Assembly (NCBI GenBank): GCA_050742535.1
Contig: JBOGIQ010000154.1
Span: 1 to 12,974 of the forward strand
Direction of reading: 5' to 3'
Source: Gp6-AA40 sp050742535
GTDB taxonomy: Bacteria > Acidobacteriota > Vicinamibacteria > Vicinamibacterales > UBA2999
Length of the DNA stretch: 12,974 nt
Shown: positions 1-6,413 of the stretch, piece by piece
Layout of the letters: the number at the start of each line of letters is the position of its first letter
Position numbering within the stretch: the first letter of the stretch is position 1
Notes under the pieces: model-generated
Database searches by the model: none
The model's input: only the letters and a program-made list of their open reading frames with translations
Told to the model about the DNA's origin: nothing
Translations under genes and position numbers: made by a program

Positions 1-748
1 GGGGTGTGATGACCTTTTCCGCCTTCAAATACACCCGCTGCGCCTTCTGATCCCTCGGGAACTTCACCTTTCTCCAGCGGTTGTCAGACTCCTCCAGCAG
101 CCGCCGCAGTTCCATTCGCAAGTCGCTCTCGGGTGGTGCTGGCGGCACTGCCGCCACGCGCTCCAACGAGGCACCGGTGGTTTCAACTTCGTAAACGACG
201 GCAGGCTCGTGCGGGTCGCGAGTGCGAACCACGATCGTTTTCGGCGGCTCGGGTTTGTGCTCGACCGGGTAGACAGTCACCGGAACGACCACGACGCGCT
301 CGATTTTTGATTCCTGGATTTGACGCCGCAGCGTGTGGACGGAGAGTTCTTTGGTCTCGGCCTCGTCGAGCCATTTCGTTTGCTCGTCATTCGGCAGACC
401 TGCAACCTCGACATGATGCGAGTAGCTCAGAGTGTCACGACGTCGTGATACATCGACGGCGCGCGAAACCCACACTTTGTTTCGAAGAGTCTCTTCGGTG
501 TAGCCAGACAACGACGCCGCCTGGTGATAACGGTCGCCCCACTTGTGTTCACCAAAGGCGAGTAGGTCGCCAGTCCACCACGGGCACGCTTTCTCGGTGG
601 CCACGGCCCACATCGTCGCGGCCATCCACTCCTCGAACGTCGGCGATCCAGTCGGAACCGCGCCCGTAGCCGTCAGCCTGAAGGGACCGTGCCCCGATTC
701 GAGGCTGCACTCATCGAGATCAGCTGAAGGGACGAGATCAGCTGGCAT
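1..748 (-). CDS. ParB-like / phage-plasmid type DNA-binding protein, 3' end outside window
   Basis: The minus strand is open from an ATG at 748 to the left window edge, giving 249 residues with no stop. The start MPADLVPSADL overlaps the stop of the upstream small gene by 11 nt. Residues of about 38-75 are rich in W, G and Y (PTFEEWMAATMW, CPWWTGDLLAFGEHKWGDRY). They are followed by GYTEETLRNKVWV, a helix-turn-helix-like stretch, then SYSHHVEVAGLPNDEQ and ELSVHTLRRQI. The last two resemble the DNA-binding segment of ParB/KorB-like proteins, in which a conserved HH...LP..EQ...A motif precedes LSVR-type helices. A Pro-rich linker and a basic C-terminal part follow (RRLLEESDNRWRKVKFPRD). Such proteins occur in plasmids, phages and integrated islands, which fits the recombinase remnant upstream. 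The exact role is unknown; a partition or regulatory DNA-binding function is inferred from the motifs only. Confidence 0.72.
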   Translation of the reverse strand, partial: MPADLVPSADLDECSLESGHGPFRLTATGAVPTGSPTFEEWMAATMWAVATEKACPWWTGDLLAFGEHKWGDRYHQAASLSGYTEETLRNKVWVSRAVDVSRRRDTLSYSHHVEVAGLPNDEQTKWLDEAETKELSVHTLRRQIQESKIERVVVVPVTVYPVEHKPEPPKTIVVRTRDPHEPAVVYEVETTGASLERVAAVPPAPPESDLRMELRRLLEESDNRWRKVKFPRDQKAQRVYLKAEKVITP

Positions 749-884
749 GGGCGACCTCCGCGTGCTTCGGTGCTTCCGTCGAACGTGAATCCGCCAAAGC
801 CCCGCGCAGCAACGCGGCAACGATGGCGCGGACCAGAGCACGCTCGACCGGCGTCAGCGGGGCGTCGTCTCGCTCAGCGGGCAT
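738..884 (-). CDS. small hypothetical protein (48 aa) of mobile-element cassette
   Basis: The proposed start is the ATG at 884, giving MPAERDDAPLTPVERALVRAIVAALLRGAL followed by a polar tail ending EVAHAS. The stop at 738-740 lies inside the next gene, and its own start overlaps the upstream regulator's stop by 11 nt. Both junctions read ATGCC(A/C)GCTGA, which suggests translational coupling across all three genes. The central LTPVERALVRAIVAALL forms one amphipathic or hydrophobic helix. Short proteins beginning with an LTPxExALVxA helix are common beside recombinases in integrated elements (from memory, not searched). No catalytic motif is visible. The frame could be read further upstream to 929, but the overlap pattern favours 884. 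Confidence 0.5.
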   Translation of the reverse strand: MPAERDDAPLTPVERALVRAIVAALLRGALADSRSTEAPKHAEVAHAS

Positions 885-1056
885 TGGCGTGGTCGTCGTG
901 CTTCTCGCGCTCGACGCCCTCCTGCACAAGCTCGCGAATGACCTGCGAGACGGAACTCAGGCGACGATCGGCAATTAGGCGAACGTCAGCATGCTGCTCG
1001 TCTGTGAGCGTGATGGTTGTCGGACGAGATTTGCGAGGAGGATGATCTGCCGCCAC
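874..1056 (-). CDS. ribbon-helix-helix (CopG/Arc-type) DNA-binding protein
   Basis: The 60-residue product contains RPTTITLTDEQHADVRLIA followed by SSVSQVIRELVQEGVE. This is the beta-strand, helix A, helix B layout of ribbon-helix-helix repressors: TTITL forms the DNA-contacting strand and S-VSQVIRELV the second helix. The GTG at 1056 is preferred because GGAG lies six bases upstream. The in-frame ATG at 1113 would add 19 residues (MRPRGLRDKP...) unlike the family, and its coding would run through the inverted repeat at 1063-1098. The gene heads a three-gene minus-strand cassette with 11-nt overlaps. By analogy with plasmid RHH proteins it probably autoregulates the cassette by binding that inverted repeat; this is inference. 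It could also be the antitoxin-like partner of a downstream gene, but no toxin fold was recognised. Confidence 0.72.
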   Translation of the reverse strand: MAADHPPRKSRPTTITLTDEQHADVRLIADRRLSSVSQVIRELVQEGVEREKHDDHANAR

Positions 1057-1062
1057 GCACCA

Positions 1063-1098
1063 CTCCGCGATAAACAGGGTTGTCGGTTTATCACGGAG
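1063..1098. promoter_or_regulatory. 36-bp inverted repeat at the start of the RHH gene (candidate operator)
   Basis: Two 13-bp arms, CTCCGCGATAAAC (1063-1075) and GTTTATCACGGAG (1086-1098), are inverted with 12 of 13 positions matching, separated by a 10-base spacer. The repeat lies 6 bases before the chosen GTG of the ribbon-helix-helix gene and contains its GGAG ribosome-binding site in one arm. It could be an operator for the RHH protein or an mRNA hairpin that sequesters the ribosome-binding site. A recombination half-site is a third possibility. Confidence 0.6.
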
Positions 1099-1293
1099 GC
1101 CGCGGGGCCTCACGCACCCAAGCCAGGACGGCTTGAGGATGACCGTCTCACCGCTCGCATTGCCGAGCGGACTACCTGGGCTGGGTCAAGTCGTCTCCAG
1201 GGAGCGCCGACCTAATGGGTCGACTGAGAGCCATAGATTGCAATACCGCACGCGCGGATGCAATAGAAATTCAGAGATGCTAGCAAAAAATAT

Positions 1294-2288
1294 TCACGCG
1301 GCGACTCCGGTGACGAACGTCGCGGGCTGCCACCGCCTACGTTCCACGACTCCTTCCGGGGACGCCACTTTCGTAGGCTGCCTACCATCCTCGCAACCAC
1401 GTGGGGACGCCATCGCTCTTGTTAGCGGTGTAACGCCGCCGAAAAACTTGCTGAGCGAGCCCTCTCCGCTGAACTCATACCAGTGGTCCTTCCCCTCATG
1501 CCGCGGCACGAACACGAGGCGCCCTTCTAAGACCTTGCGAAGAATCTGGCGAGCGACGGGCACGTTCTGGGCTAGCAGACCTTTCCACTCCGAAAGCTGC
1601 TGAAGCGCCTCCCAGCGGATGGCGTCAACGTTCAGGCCCTTCGCGGGTTGGGCATCCCGTGAACCGCTCCGAGAGAGGCTCTCAGTTCCTGCAACCGGCC
1701 TTCTCGTTTCTTCAGCGCATCAACGATGGGGCTCAACGCGCCACCTTCAGCGATGGCCTCGGTGAGCCGCGCAACCTCCGCCTCAAGACGGTCGATTTCG
1801 CCCTGCAGGTTCGCCGCGCGCCTGTCTGCCTCATCGCTCGGCTCGTTGACCATGCTGAACAGTCGGTCAATGGCCTCCTCGATGACTGCCGGCGTCAAGA
1901 TGGATTGTTCTACTATCTCCAGCACCGCGCTGTCTGCTATTGCCATAGGAATCTCCAGGCCGTTGGCGCAGATGGCTTCACCACGCTGGTGGTTGGCAGC
2001 GCAGCCGTAGAAGAAGGCCCGCTGGCGGTTCGCCTTGCGACTTCGAATCAGCATCCCGGCCCCGCAGGCGCCACAGATGGCCATCCCAGTCAGGAGGAAT
2101 TTGCTCTCGACGCCGTTCGCCGGCCGGCCCCATACCCGGCCATTGGTGTGGCGCAGGTAGTTCTGACGGGAACCTCGCAGCCGTTCGTGTGCTGCGCCCC
2201 ACTGTTCATCGGACACAATGCGGAGGTGCGGGGACGTTACGGTCACCCACTCGGTTTCAGGTCGTGGGGTGTATGCGACCGCGGCCAC
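1294..2288 (-). pseudogene. large serine recombinase, 5'-truncated and frameshifted
   Basis: The minus-strand frame from 2288 to 1632 gives the middle of a large serine recombinase. It contains RPETEWVTVTSPHLRIVSDEQW, then a zinc ribbon with Cys at residues 72, 75, 96 and 107 (CGAC...CAAN...CAN), then a coiled coil (ANLQGEIDRLEAEVARLTEAI). This frame ends at a TGA near 1632. The other frame continues at once as LNVDAIRWEALQQLSEW and then VPVARQILRKVLEGRLVFVPR, the usual C-terminal segment, ending at 1294. The intact protein therefore needs a one-base frame change near 1632-1640. The catalytic resolvase domain and part of the recombinase domain are absent. The frame stays open only to a TAA at 2388-2390, and its extra 34 codons (with a CPGC motif) do not look like a recombinase. 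The C-terminus reads through the tRNA-Glu-like motifs at 1358-1412. It is probably the dead integrase of the element that carried the cassette at 1-1056. A sequencing error could explain the frameshift but not the missing N-terminus. Confidence 0.85.
1358..1412 (+). repeat. two tandem tRNA-Glu-3'-end-like motifs (possible att scar)
   Basis: GGGGACGCCA occurs at 1358-1367 and again at 1403-1412, each preceded by a degenerate T-arm-like stretch (GTTCCACGACTCC and CTCGCAACC). The last bases of E. coli tRNA-Glu are also GGGGACGCCA. In the recombinase frame on the minus strand these motifs encode VASP and MASPRG near the C-terminus. No intact tRNA is present. An attachment-site scar is inferred. 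Confidence 0.4.
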
Positions 2289-2402
2289 GCCCCCGGTCCC
2301 CTTGGCACAGCCTGGACAGTCGCCATGTCTGCCCTGAATACGCGAAATGTTGGCTTTGTCAGCACGTGGGCGGCGAGGGTACTTCGATTACGATTCGCCG
2401 AC

Positions 2403-3359
2403 ATGACGCGGGCGCTGATTCTTGCCATCTTCGCCGCGGCGACCCTCGCCGCCTTCCAGGCGGAGCGAACTGTCGATCAACGCCGGCTTCGGGCCGACGA
2501 TGGCCCTAACGGCCACACCCTCGTCGTGATCGCGGGCGGCGAGTTCACGATGGGCGCGCCGGCGGGAGAGCGCGGGCGAACGGATGAAGAGGTGGCGCAT
2601 CGCGTCAGAATTCCGCGGACGTACGCGATAGCGGCGACCGAGGTCACGAACGAGCAGTGGGCGCGCTTTCTCGCGGCTGGGCCTGAGTACGCCGAGGGCT
2701 GGCGCGCGCGGACAAAGGCACGTTTCGGCGACCCTCCGGGTTTCGCGAAGTACTCGCGCACTCCCGACAGTCCTCAAGTGGCGGTGAGCTGGTATGACGC
2801 CGCGCGCTATTGCAACTGGCTGAGCGAGCGGGACGGACTGCCGAAGAGTCAGTGGGTGTATCCGGAGGCGATCGACCCCGAGCGCGGAATGGACCTGCCG
2901 GCCGACTATCTGCACCGGACAGGCTATCGACTTCCGACCGAAGCCGAGTGGGAACACGCGGCTCGCGCCGGCACGACGACCAGTCGTCACTTTGGCGACG
3001 ACGAGTCACTCGTTCCGAAGCACGCTTGGTACGACGGGAACACGAACCGCGATCGTGCCTATCCCGTCGCCACGCTACTCCCCAATCAGTGGGGATTGTT
3101 CGACATGCTGGGCAATGTGTGGGAGTGGACCTTCGATCGGCGGCTGCCCTACCCGACCGACGGCCAAGTGGTGGACGACGTCGAGGATTCGATGCTGCGG
3201 GTAGCGAATGACGTGGCGCGAACGCGCCGCGGCGGCTCGTTCGCGTACGAATGGTTCACCGTACGTTCCGCGCATCGTGGAGCTACTACGTACTTTCCTA
3301 ATCAGACGCGCGACAGCGTCGGCTTCCGCGTCGCTGCCACCAGGAACACGAAGTCGTAG
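2403..3359 (+). CDS. secreted formylglycine-generating-enzyme-fold (SUMF1 family) protein lacking FGE cysteines
   Basis: The 318-residue protein starts at the ATG at 2403, chosen because it begins a signal peptide (MTRALILAIFAAATLAAFQA). The open frame runs further upstream, but only opposite the recombinase remnant. The SUMF1/FGE-sulfatase fold covers about residues 38-312. Hallmarks are VVIAGGEFTMGAP (41-53), ATEVTNEQWARFL (78-90), PQVAVSWYDAARYCNWLSE (124-142), YRLPTEAEWEHAARAG (175-190), GLFDMLGNVWEW (231-242), RRGGSF (275-280) and VGFRVA (306-311). True FGE has two active-site cysteines just after the GGS motif; here the sequence reads GGSFAYEWFTVRSAHR, and the only cysteine is Cys137. 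Sulfatase activation is therefore unlikely. A structural, ligand-binding or other non-FGE role is inferred. Acidobacterial relatives often form the C-terminal part of larger proteins such as kinases, so an ancestral truncation is possible. No strong ribosome-binding site is seen. Confidence 0.85.
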   Translation: MTRALILAIFAAATLAAFQAERTVDQRRLRADDGPNGHTLVVIAGGEFTMGAPAGERGRTDEEVAHRVRIPRTYAIAATEVTNEQWARFLAAGPEYAEGWRARTKARFGDPPGFAKYSRTPDSPQVAVSWYDAARYCNWLSERDGLPKSQWVYPEAIDPERGMDLPADYLHRTGYRLPTEAEWEHAARAGTTTSRHFGDDESLVPKHAWYDGNTNRDRAYPVATLLPNQWGLFDMLGNVWEWTFDRRLPYPTDGQVVDDVEDSMLRVANDVARTRRGGSFAYEWFTVRSAHRGATTYFPNQTRDSVGFRVAATRNTKS

Positions 3360-3442
3360 CTATAAAGAACACAAAGACCACAAAGAGTTTTCTTAGTGTC
3401 TTTGTGACCTTTGTGGCTAACCCTCTGTGTGCTCTGTGGCGC
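3360..3442. repeat. CACAAAG-type intergenic inverted repeat
   Basis: Directly after the stop codon, AACACAAAGACCACAAAGAG is followed by the inverse series TGTCTTTGTGACCTTTGTGG and then by CTCTGTGTGCTCTGTGG. The two halves can pair as a hairpin around TTTTCTTA. This kind of CACAAAG/CTTTGTG element is a common dispersed intergenic repeat in environmental bacteria, often at gene ends. It may also act as a transcription terminator or mRNA 3'-end structure. Confidence 0.6.
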
Positions 3443-3465
3443 CCTAGTTTTCCGTCGGTGGGCGC

Positions 3466-3508
3466 GCCGCTCGGAAAGTGATCCATTCGCCGCTCGGAAA
3501 GTGATCCA
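3466..3508 (+). repeat. IS21-type left-end direct repeats (2 x 20 bp)
   Basis: The 20-base sequence GCCGCTCGGAAAGTGATCCA occurs at 3466-3485 and again, identical, at 3489-3508, a 23-base period. Multiple repeats ending in GTGATCCA are typical transposase-binding sites at the ends of IS21-family elements. An istA start follows within 60 bases, so this is read as the left end of an IS21 copy. Confidence 0.75.
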
Positions 3509-3528
3509 CCTGGGGGCCTGATGGCGGG

Positions 3529-3771
3529 TTGCCGAAGCGTCGCGCTTCGGTTCCGCTGGAAGGGATGCTCAGGGTGGACCAAGTACACGTCATTCGTCAT
3601 AAAGTCCTGGTGGAAGGCCGCTCCGCGCGGCAGGTGGCGAAAGAGCTGGGGATTTCGCGCCGGACGATCCGGAAATACCTCCTCGAAGCCGTTCCGAAAC
3701 GTCACGAGACGCAGCCGCGCCCTCGGCCGGTGTGGGAGGCCGTGCGGGCGCGCGTGGCCGCACCCAAATCA
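3529..3771 (+). pseudogene. istA: istA, N-terminal fragment of IS21-family transposase
   Basis: The frame gives MLRVDQVHVIRHKVLVEGRS followed by ARQVAKELGISRRTIRKYL and RPRPVWEAVRARVA, the N-terminal helix-turn-helix region of IS21-family IstA. The start may be the ATG at 3565 (MLRVDQ) or the upstream TTG at 3529 (PKRRASVPLEG). Recognisable homology stops at about 3760. The frame then runs into unrelated sequence, and the catalytic DDE domain, istB and the right end are all missing. Only about 65-80 of the roughly 500 residues expected for IstA remain. The two 20-bp repeats just upstream are its left end. The fragment cannot transpose. Confidence 0.85.
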
Positions 3772-3881
3772 ACAGAGGACTCCAATCGGCTTACGAGTGC
3801 GATCCCGGCGTGGAGCTCCAGATTCCAATCCGAGGAGGGATTGGGCTGCGGTCCGATGTTCGAGTCAAACTGGCCGCCTTT
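3772..3881. other. unassigned sequence between IS21 fragment and repeat unit
   Basis: About 110 bases separate the end of istA homology from the repeat unit. In one plus-strand frame they read QSAYECDPGVELQIPI then GGIGLRSDVRVKLAAFMR. The alternating polar and hydrophobic pattern resembles part of an outer-membrane beta-barrel, so this may be a fragment of a gene interrupted by the insertion. No start, stop or family could be supported. Confidence 0.25.
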
Positions 3882-3971
3882 ATGCGGCGAACCCAGCGGA
3901 ATCGCGCAACCGGCGCATCGCCTCAAGGAATCCGGCAATCTGGTTCCAACTCGGAACGGTTGGGGACGCCA
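3882..3971 (+). repeat. dispersed end unit, copy A
   Basis: This stretch resembles 5014-5103 over its whole length. Shared blocks are GCGGCGAA, GGAATCGCG/CGAATCGCG and ATCTGGTTCCAACTCGGA. It ends in TTGGGGACGCCA. On the minus strand both copies encode a WNQIA-FLE-MR-LRDSAGFAA tail with a stop immediately after. Copy A ends with the full tRNA-Glu-like GGGGACGCCA at 3962-3971. It is a solo end unit with no recombinase attached. Confidence 0.65.
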
Positions 3972-4064
3972 CCAAAATTGGATCGGTCCCAGTCACCAAA
4001 AGCTTGGCAAAGCTGGGATCTCCCTTGATGTCCCTTCCCGGAATCGGTGGACTCCGGACGTTCG

Positions 4065-4877
4065 TCACACCTTGACCGCGCGGGTCATCAGGTAATCCTG
4101 ACGAACGACGTTGTCGTCGAAAAACTCCGCGACCATCGCTTCGTACTCGCGCCGGAACATGGCGAGCTTCTCTGGGTCGCTCTCGCCCAGTGTCTCAACC
4201 AGTTTGATGACCGGCGCCGCGGTCCGCTCCATCATCGTCCGGGAGTGCTGCGGGCTGAGCGCAGGCACCCGCATCGTCGCGCGATCGAACACGATCTCCC
4301 GGATGGAATCTCCGAGTCGTTGACGCACGATGTTGGGATCTCCCCACTGTGGCGGCGGCGCGACGCCTGGCGGGGGAGGCGGCAGGTAGCTGCCGACCAG
4401 AGCGAACATACGGCCAACGAACAGCTCAGGCGGCCACGTCGAAAAGGCGATCGTTCCTCCGGGTTTGAGCACGCGCAGCATCTCGGAAACAGCGACATCG
4501 GGTCGTGGCGCGAACATGTGGCCAAACTGGCTCAGAACGACGTCGAATGTGCCTGCGTCGAACGGCAGGTGTTCGACGTCGCCTTCGTGCCAGTCGATCT
4601 CGACAGCCGCGATACGCGAGTTCTCGCGCGCTTCGGCCAGGAGATCAGGTGTGAGATCGAGGCCCGTGACTTTCGCGCCGAGTCTCGCCGCAGTGACGGC
4701 AACGACGCCCGTGCCGCACCCGACGTCGAGCACACGGTGCCCGCCCCTGATGCGCGCATGCTTGACGAGTCGCGCGGCTGTTGCGGTGGTGATCGCTTGC
4801 AGTGGGGTGAAGAACGCCCAGCCGGCTTTCTGGACCTGCTTGAACGCAACAAATGGATCGGGAGTGGTGGTCGTCAT
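4065..4877 (-). CDS. class I SAM-dependent methyltransferase (UbiE/COQ5-like)
   Basis: The 270-residue protein is read from the ATG at 4877 (MTTTTPDPFVAFKQ). A TTG six codons upstream is possible but has no better ribosome-binding site. The Rossmann-like methyltransferase domain shows SAM motif I HRVLDVGCGTG (47-57), the acidic end of strand 2 at VTGLDLTPDLL (70-80), EGDVEHLPFDAGTFDVVLSQ (98-117) and post-motif LRVLKPGG (134-141). The C-terminal half contains a Pro-rich loop (YLPPPPPGVAPPP) and helices that probably bind the substrate. The family methylates small molecules or quinone-like compounds; the substrate cannot be told from sequence. The gene is complete and stands alone between decayed mobile elements, so it is either cargo or a host gene. 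It ends about 90 bases from repeat unit A. Confidence 0.9.
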   Translation of the reverse strand: MTTTTPDPFVAFKQVQKAGWAFFTPLQAITTATAARLVKHARIRGGHRVLDVGCGTGVVAVTAARLGAKVTGLDLTPDLLAEARENSRIAAVEIDWHEGDVEHLPFDAGTFDVVLSQFGHMFAPRPDVAVSEMLRVLKPGGTIAFSTWPPELFVGRMFALVGSYLPPPPPGVAPPPQWGDPNIVRQRLGDSIREIVFDRATMRVPALSPQHSRTMMERTAAPVIKLVETLGESDPEKLAMFRREYEAMVAEFFDDNVVRQDYLMTRAVKV

Positions 4878-5013
4878 GTCGTTCAGTTTACCCAACGTAC
4901 CGAAATCAGCGACGTGAATTCAGTTGTTCCAATCAGGCTGGGGAGACCTTGCTGGGTAGTTTTCATGGGTCGGCGGCTTCCATGGGGCGCAGCCCTGCTG
5001 GAATCCGATGGCA

Positions 5014-5103
5014 TTCACGCGGCGAATCCCGCCGAATCGCGAAGCTCGCGCATGGATTCAAGAAAGACCGCGATCTGGTTCCAACTCGGAGTGCTTAGGG
5101 ACA
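5014..5103 (+). repeat. dispersed end unit, copy B
   Basis: This is the second copy of the unit at 3882-3971, in the same orientation. It includes ATTCACGCGGCGAATCCCGC, also partly seen at 1290-1303, and ATCTGGTTCCAACTCGGA. The terminal motif is degenerate (TTAGGGACACATC). It directly abuts the second recombinase remnant, as if a deletion had joined the middle of the recombinase gene to the element's end. Confidence 0.65.
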
Positions 5104-5290
5104 CATCGCAAGACCAGTCAGGAGATACTTGCTCTCGACACCGTTCGCCGGCCGGCCCCAGACTCGCCCATTGGTCTTGCGCAGATAGTTCTGACGGGAA
5201 GTTTGCAGCCGTTCGTGTGCAGCGTTCCACAATTCGTCCGAGAAGCGCAGGTGTTCCGCCGACACCGTCAGCCGCCGCGCAGCTGACCTC
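5100..5290 (-). pseudogene. second serine recombinase fragment
   Basis: The minus strand encodes LTVSAEHLRFSDELWNAAHE, then SRQNYLRKTNGRVWGRPANG and VESKYLLTGLAMC, after which a stop follows. This matches the segment of the first remnant around its RVWGRPANGVESKFLLTGMAIC. The DNA is roughly 80% identical by eye to 2080-2240. Homology starts at about 5290 and ends just as the zinc ribbon begins. The rest of the gene is deleted and replaced by repeat unit B. The fragment is non-functional and derives from a second, diverged copy of the same element family rather than a recent duplication. Confidence 0.85.
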
Positions 5291-5425
5291 CGAGGTGGTA
5301 CCTAGCCTTCCGCACGTGGTCCTCGCGGTGGCGGCCTTTGGCGTGCTCGATCGCTGAGCCGAATACGCCCTGTGGTGGTCATCATTGCCGCCGCGCGGGC
5401 CGCCCTGCACTCGTCGCACGAACGG

Positions 5426-6271
5426 TCAGTTGTCGGTCGGCAATGTGGCGCTCTCGATGACCAGCACTTCGACGGGAGCCACGACCGCATCGAGGGTCAG
5501 GCCAAGTTGTTCCCGAATCGCAGTAAAGAGCGACGGGCCGGTGCTCGGTTCGGCAGGTTGCGCAGAAGGGTCCGCGGTGACCATAGCTGCCCATTCCAGC
5601 TCGAGGTCAAAGGTTTCCGTCAATCCCGTGCGATCGACGACCGGGCGACCGGTTGTCTGAGCCAGGCTCTCCATCAGCCGCTGGAGAAGAACGCCGCCAC
5701 CTCGCCAGCTCGTCGGCGTGGTGCGCTGGCCGCACGACGGACGTTGGGTTCCGGGGACATATTCCGGAGCGGCGGCTCGCATTTGCGCATCGGCGCAATT
5801 GACCGCCGCCGGTTTGAGCTGCGGACCGAGCCGGCGATCGGCACGAGCGAGTTGCAACGCATATGCGGGCAGATCGCGTGTCTCACGCCGAACGACCAGA
5901 TTGAACCGATCGCGCAGCAACGCTTGCTGCAGCTGTCGCAGTTGTTCTGGCGTCACATTGCCTTCGGCCCTGGCATTGACATCGAAGCGAATCCGGTTGA
6001 CCCATTCGGGACCCTCCAGGATGCGCGCCATCGGCATGTTATAGGCGGAGAAGATCAGGCGGCGGAGAGTCACCCCGTTTGCGGTGAATCGGCCGCCCGG
6101 TTGGCTGTTGATACCGCCGCCGCCTACCTCCGTCGCGCTCTGGCGAATCGACGCGACCTCGAATGTTGGGGCATTGGTCGGAGCGGGTGCCCGTTGCGCA
6201 TCAATGATGGTGCTCCCGATGATGCCGATGCAGAGGGTTCCAATCCAACGCGCGCGGCCAGTGAGCTTCAT
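5426..6271 (-). CDS. TIGR03435-type secreted 'soil-associated' protein
   Basis: The 281-residue product matches the TIGR03435 family pattern from end to end. It has a hydrophobic N-terminal signal (WIGTLCIGIIGSTIIDAQ), then FEVASIRQS (37-45) and GRFTANGVTLRRLIFSAYNM (60-79). These are followed by WVNRIRFDVNARAEG, LLRDRFNLVVRRETRDLPAYAL, GRPVVDRTGLTETFDLELEW and the C-terminal FTAIREQLGLTLDAVVAPVEVLVIE. The family is strongly expanded in Acidobacteriota and has no established function. Export to the periplasm or outside is inferred from the signal. The start is the ATG at 6271, with a weak AAAGAA upstream. It appears complete and is the first clearly host-type gene after the mobile-element region. 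Confidence 0.93.
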   Translation of the reverse strand: MKLTGRARWIGTLCIGIIGSTIIDAQRAPAPTNAPTFEVASIRQSATEVGGGGINSQPGGRFTANGVTLRRLIFSAYNMPMARILEGPEWVNRIRFDVNARAEGNVTPEQLRQLQQALLRDRFNLVVRRETRDLPAYALQLARADRRLGPQLKPAAVNCADAQMRAAAPEYVPGTQRPSCGQRTTPTSWRGGGVLLQRLMESLAQTTGRPVVDRTGLTETFDLELEWAAMVTADPSAQPAEPSTGPSLFTAIREQLGLTLDAVVAPVEVLVIESATLPTDN

Positions 6272-6413
6272 AACGTTCTTTTACGTGAAAATCCCAACGA
6301 TTGTCCTCATGACTACCTCTAGTCAATCGGGCGCCTGTACGCGTGCCGTTGTGGCGGCTTAGGTTTGGATGGTCCGTCACCAGTACCCTTAGACGACGTG
6401 ACATGGTCTCGCG

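Noticed and set aside
133..669. 178-residue plus-strand frame
   Set aside because: It lies opposite the ParB-like minus-strand gene, has low-complexity Arg/Pro/Ser composition and no motif.
1659..2402. Plus-strand N-terminal extension of the FGE-fold protein
   Set aside because: It is antisense to the recombinase remnant, and the signal peptide at 2403 marks the natural start.
3360..3442. CACAAAG repeats as a CRISPR array
   Set aside because: The units are inverted, very short and lack regular spacers; they fit an intergenic hairpin repeat.
3772..4095. Continuation of the istA frame to 4095
   Set aside because: No IstA homology beyond about 3760, and the sequence crosses repeat unit A and the end of the methyltransferase gene.
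4047..5357. 436-residue plus-strand frame
   Set aside because: It is the antisense shadow of the methyltransferase at 4065-4877 and runs on through repeat unit B and the second recombinase fragment.
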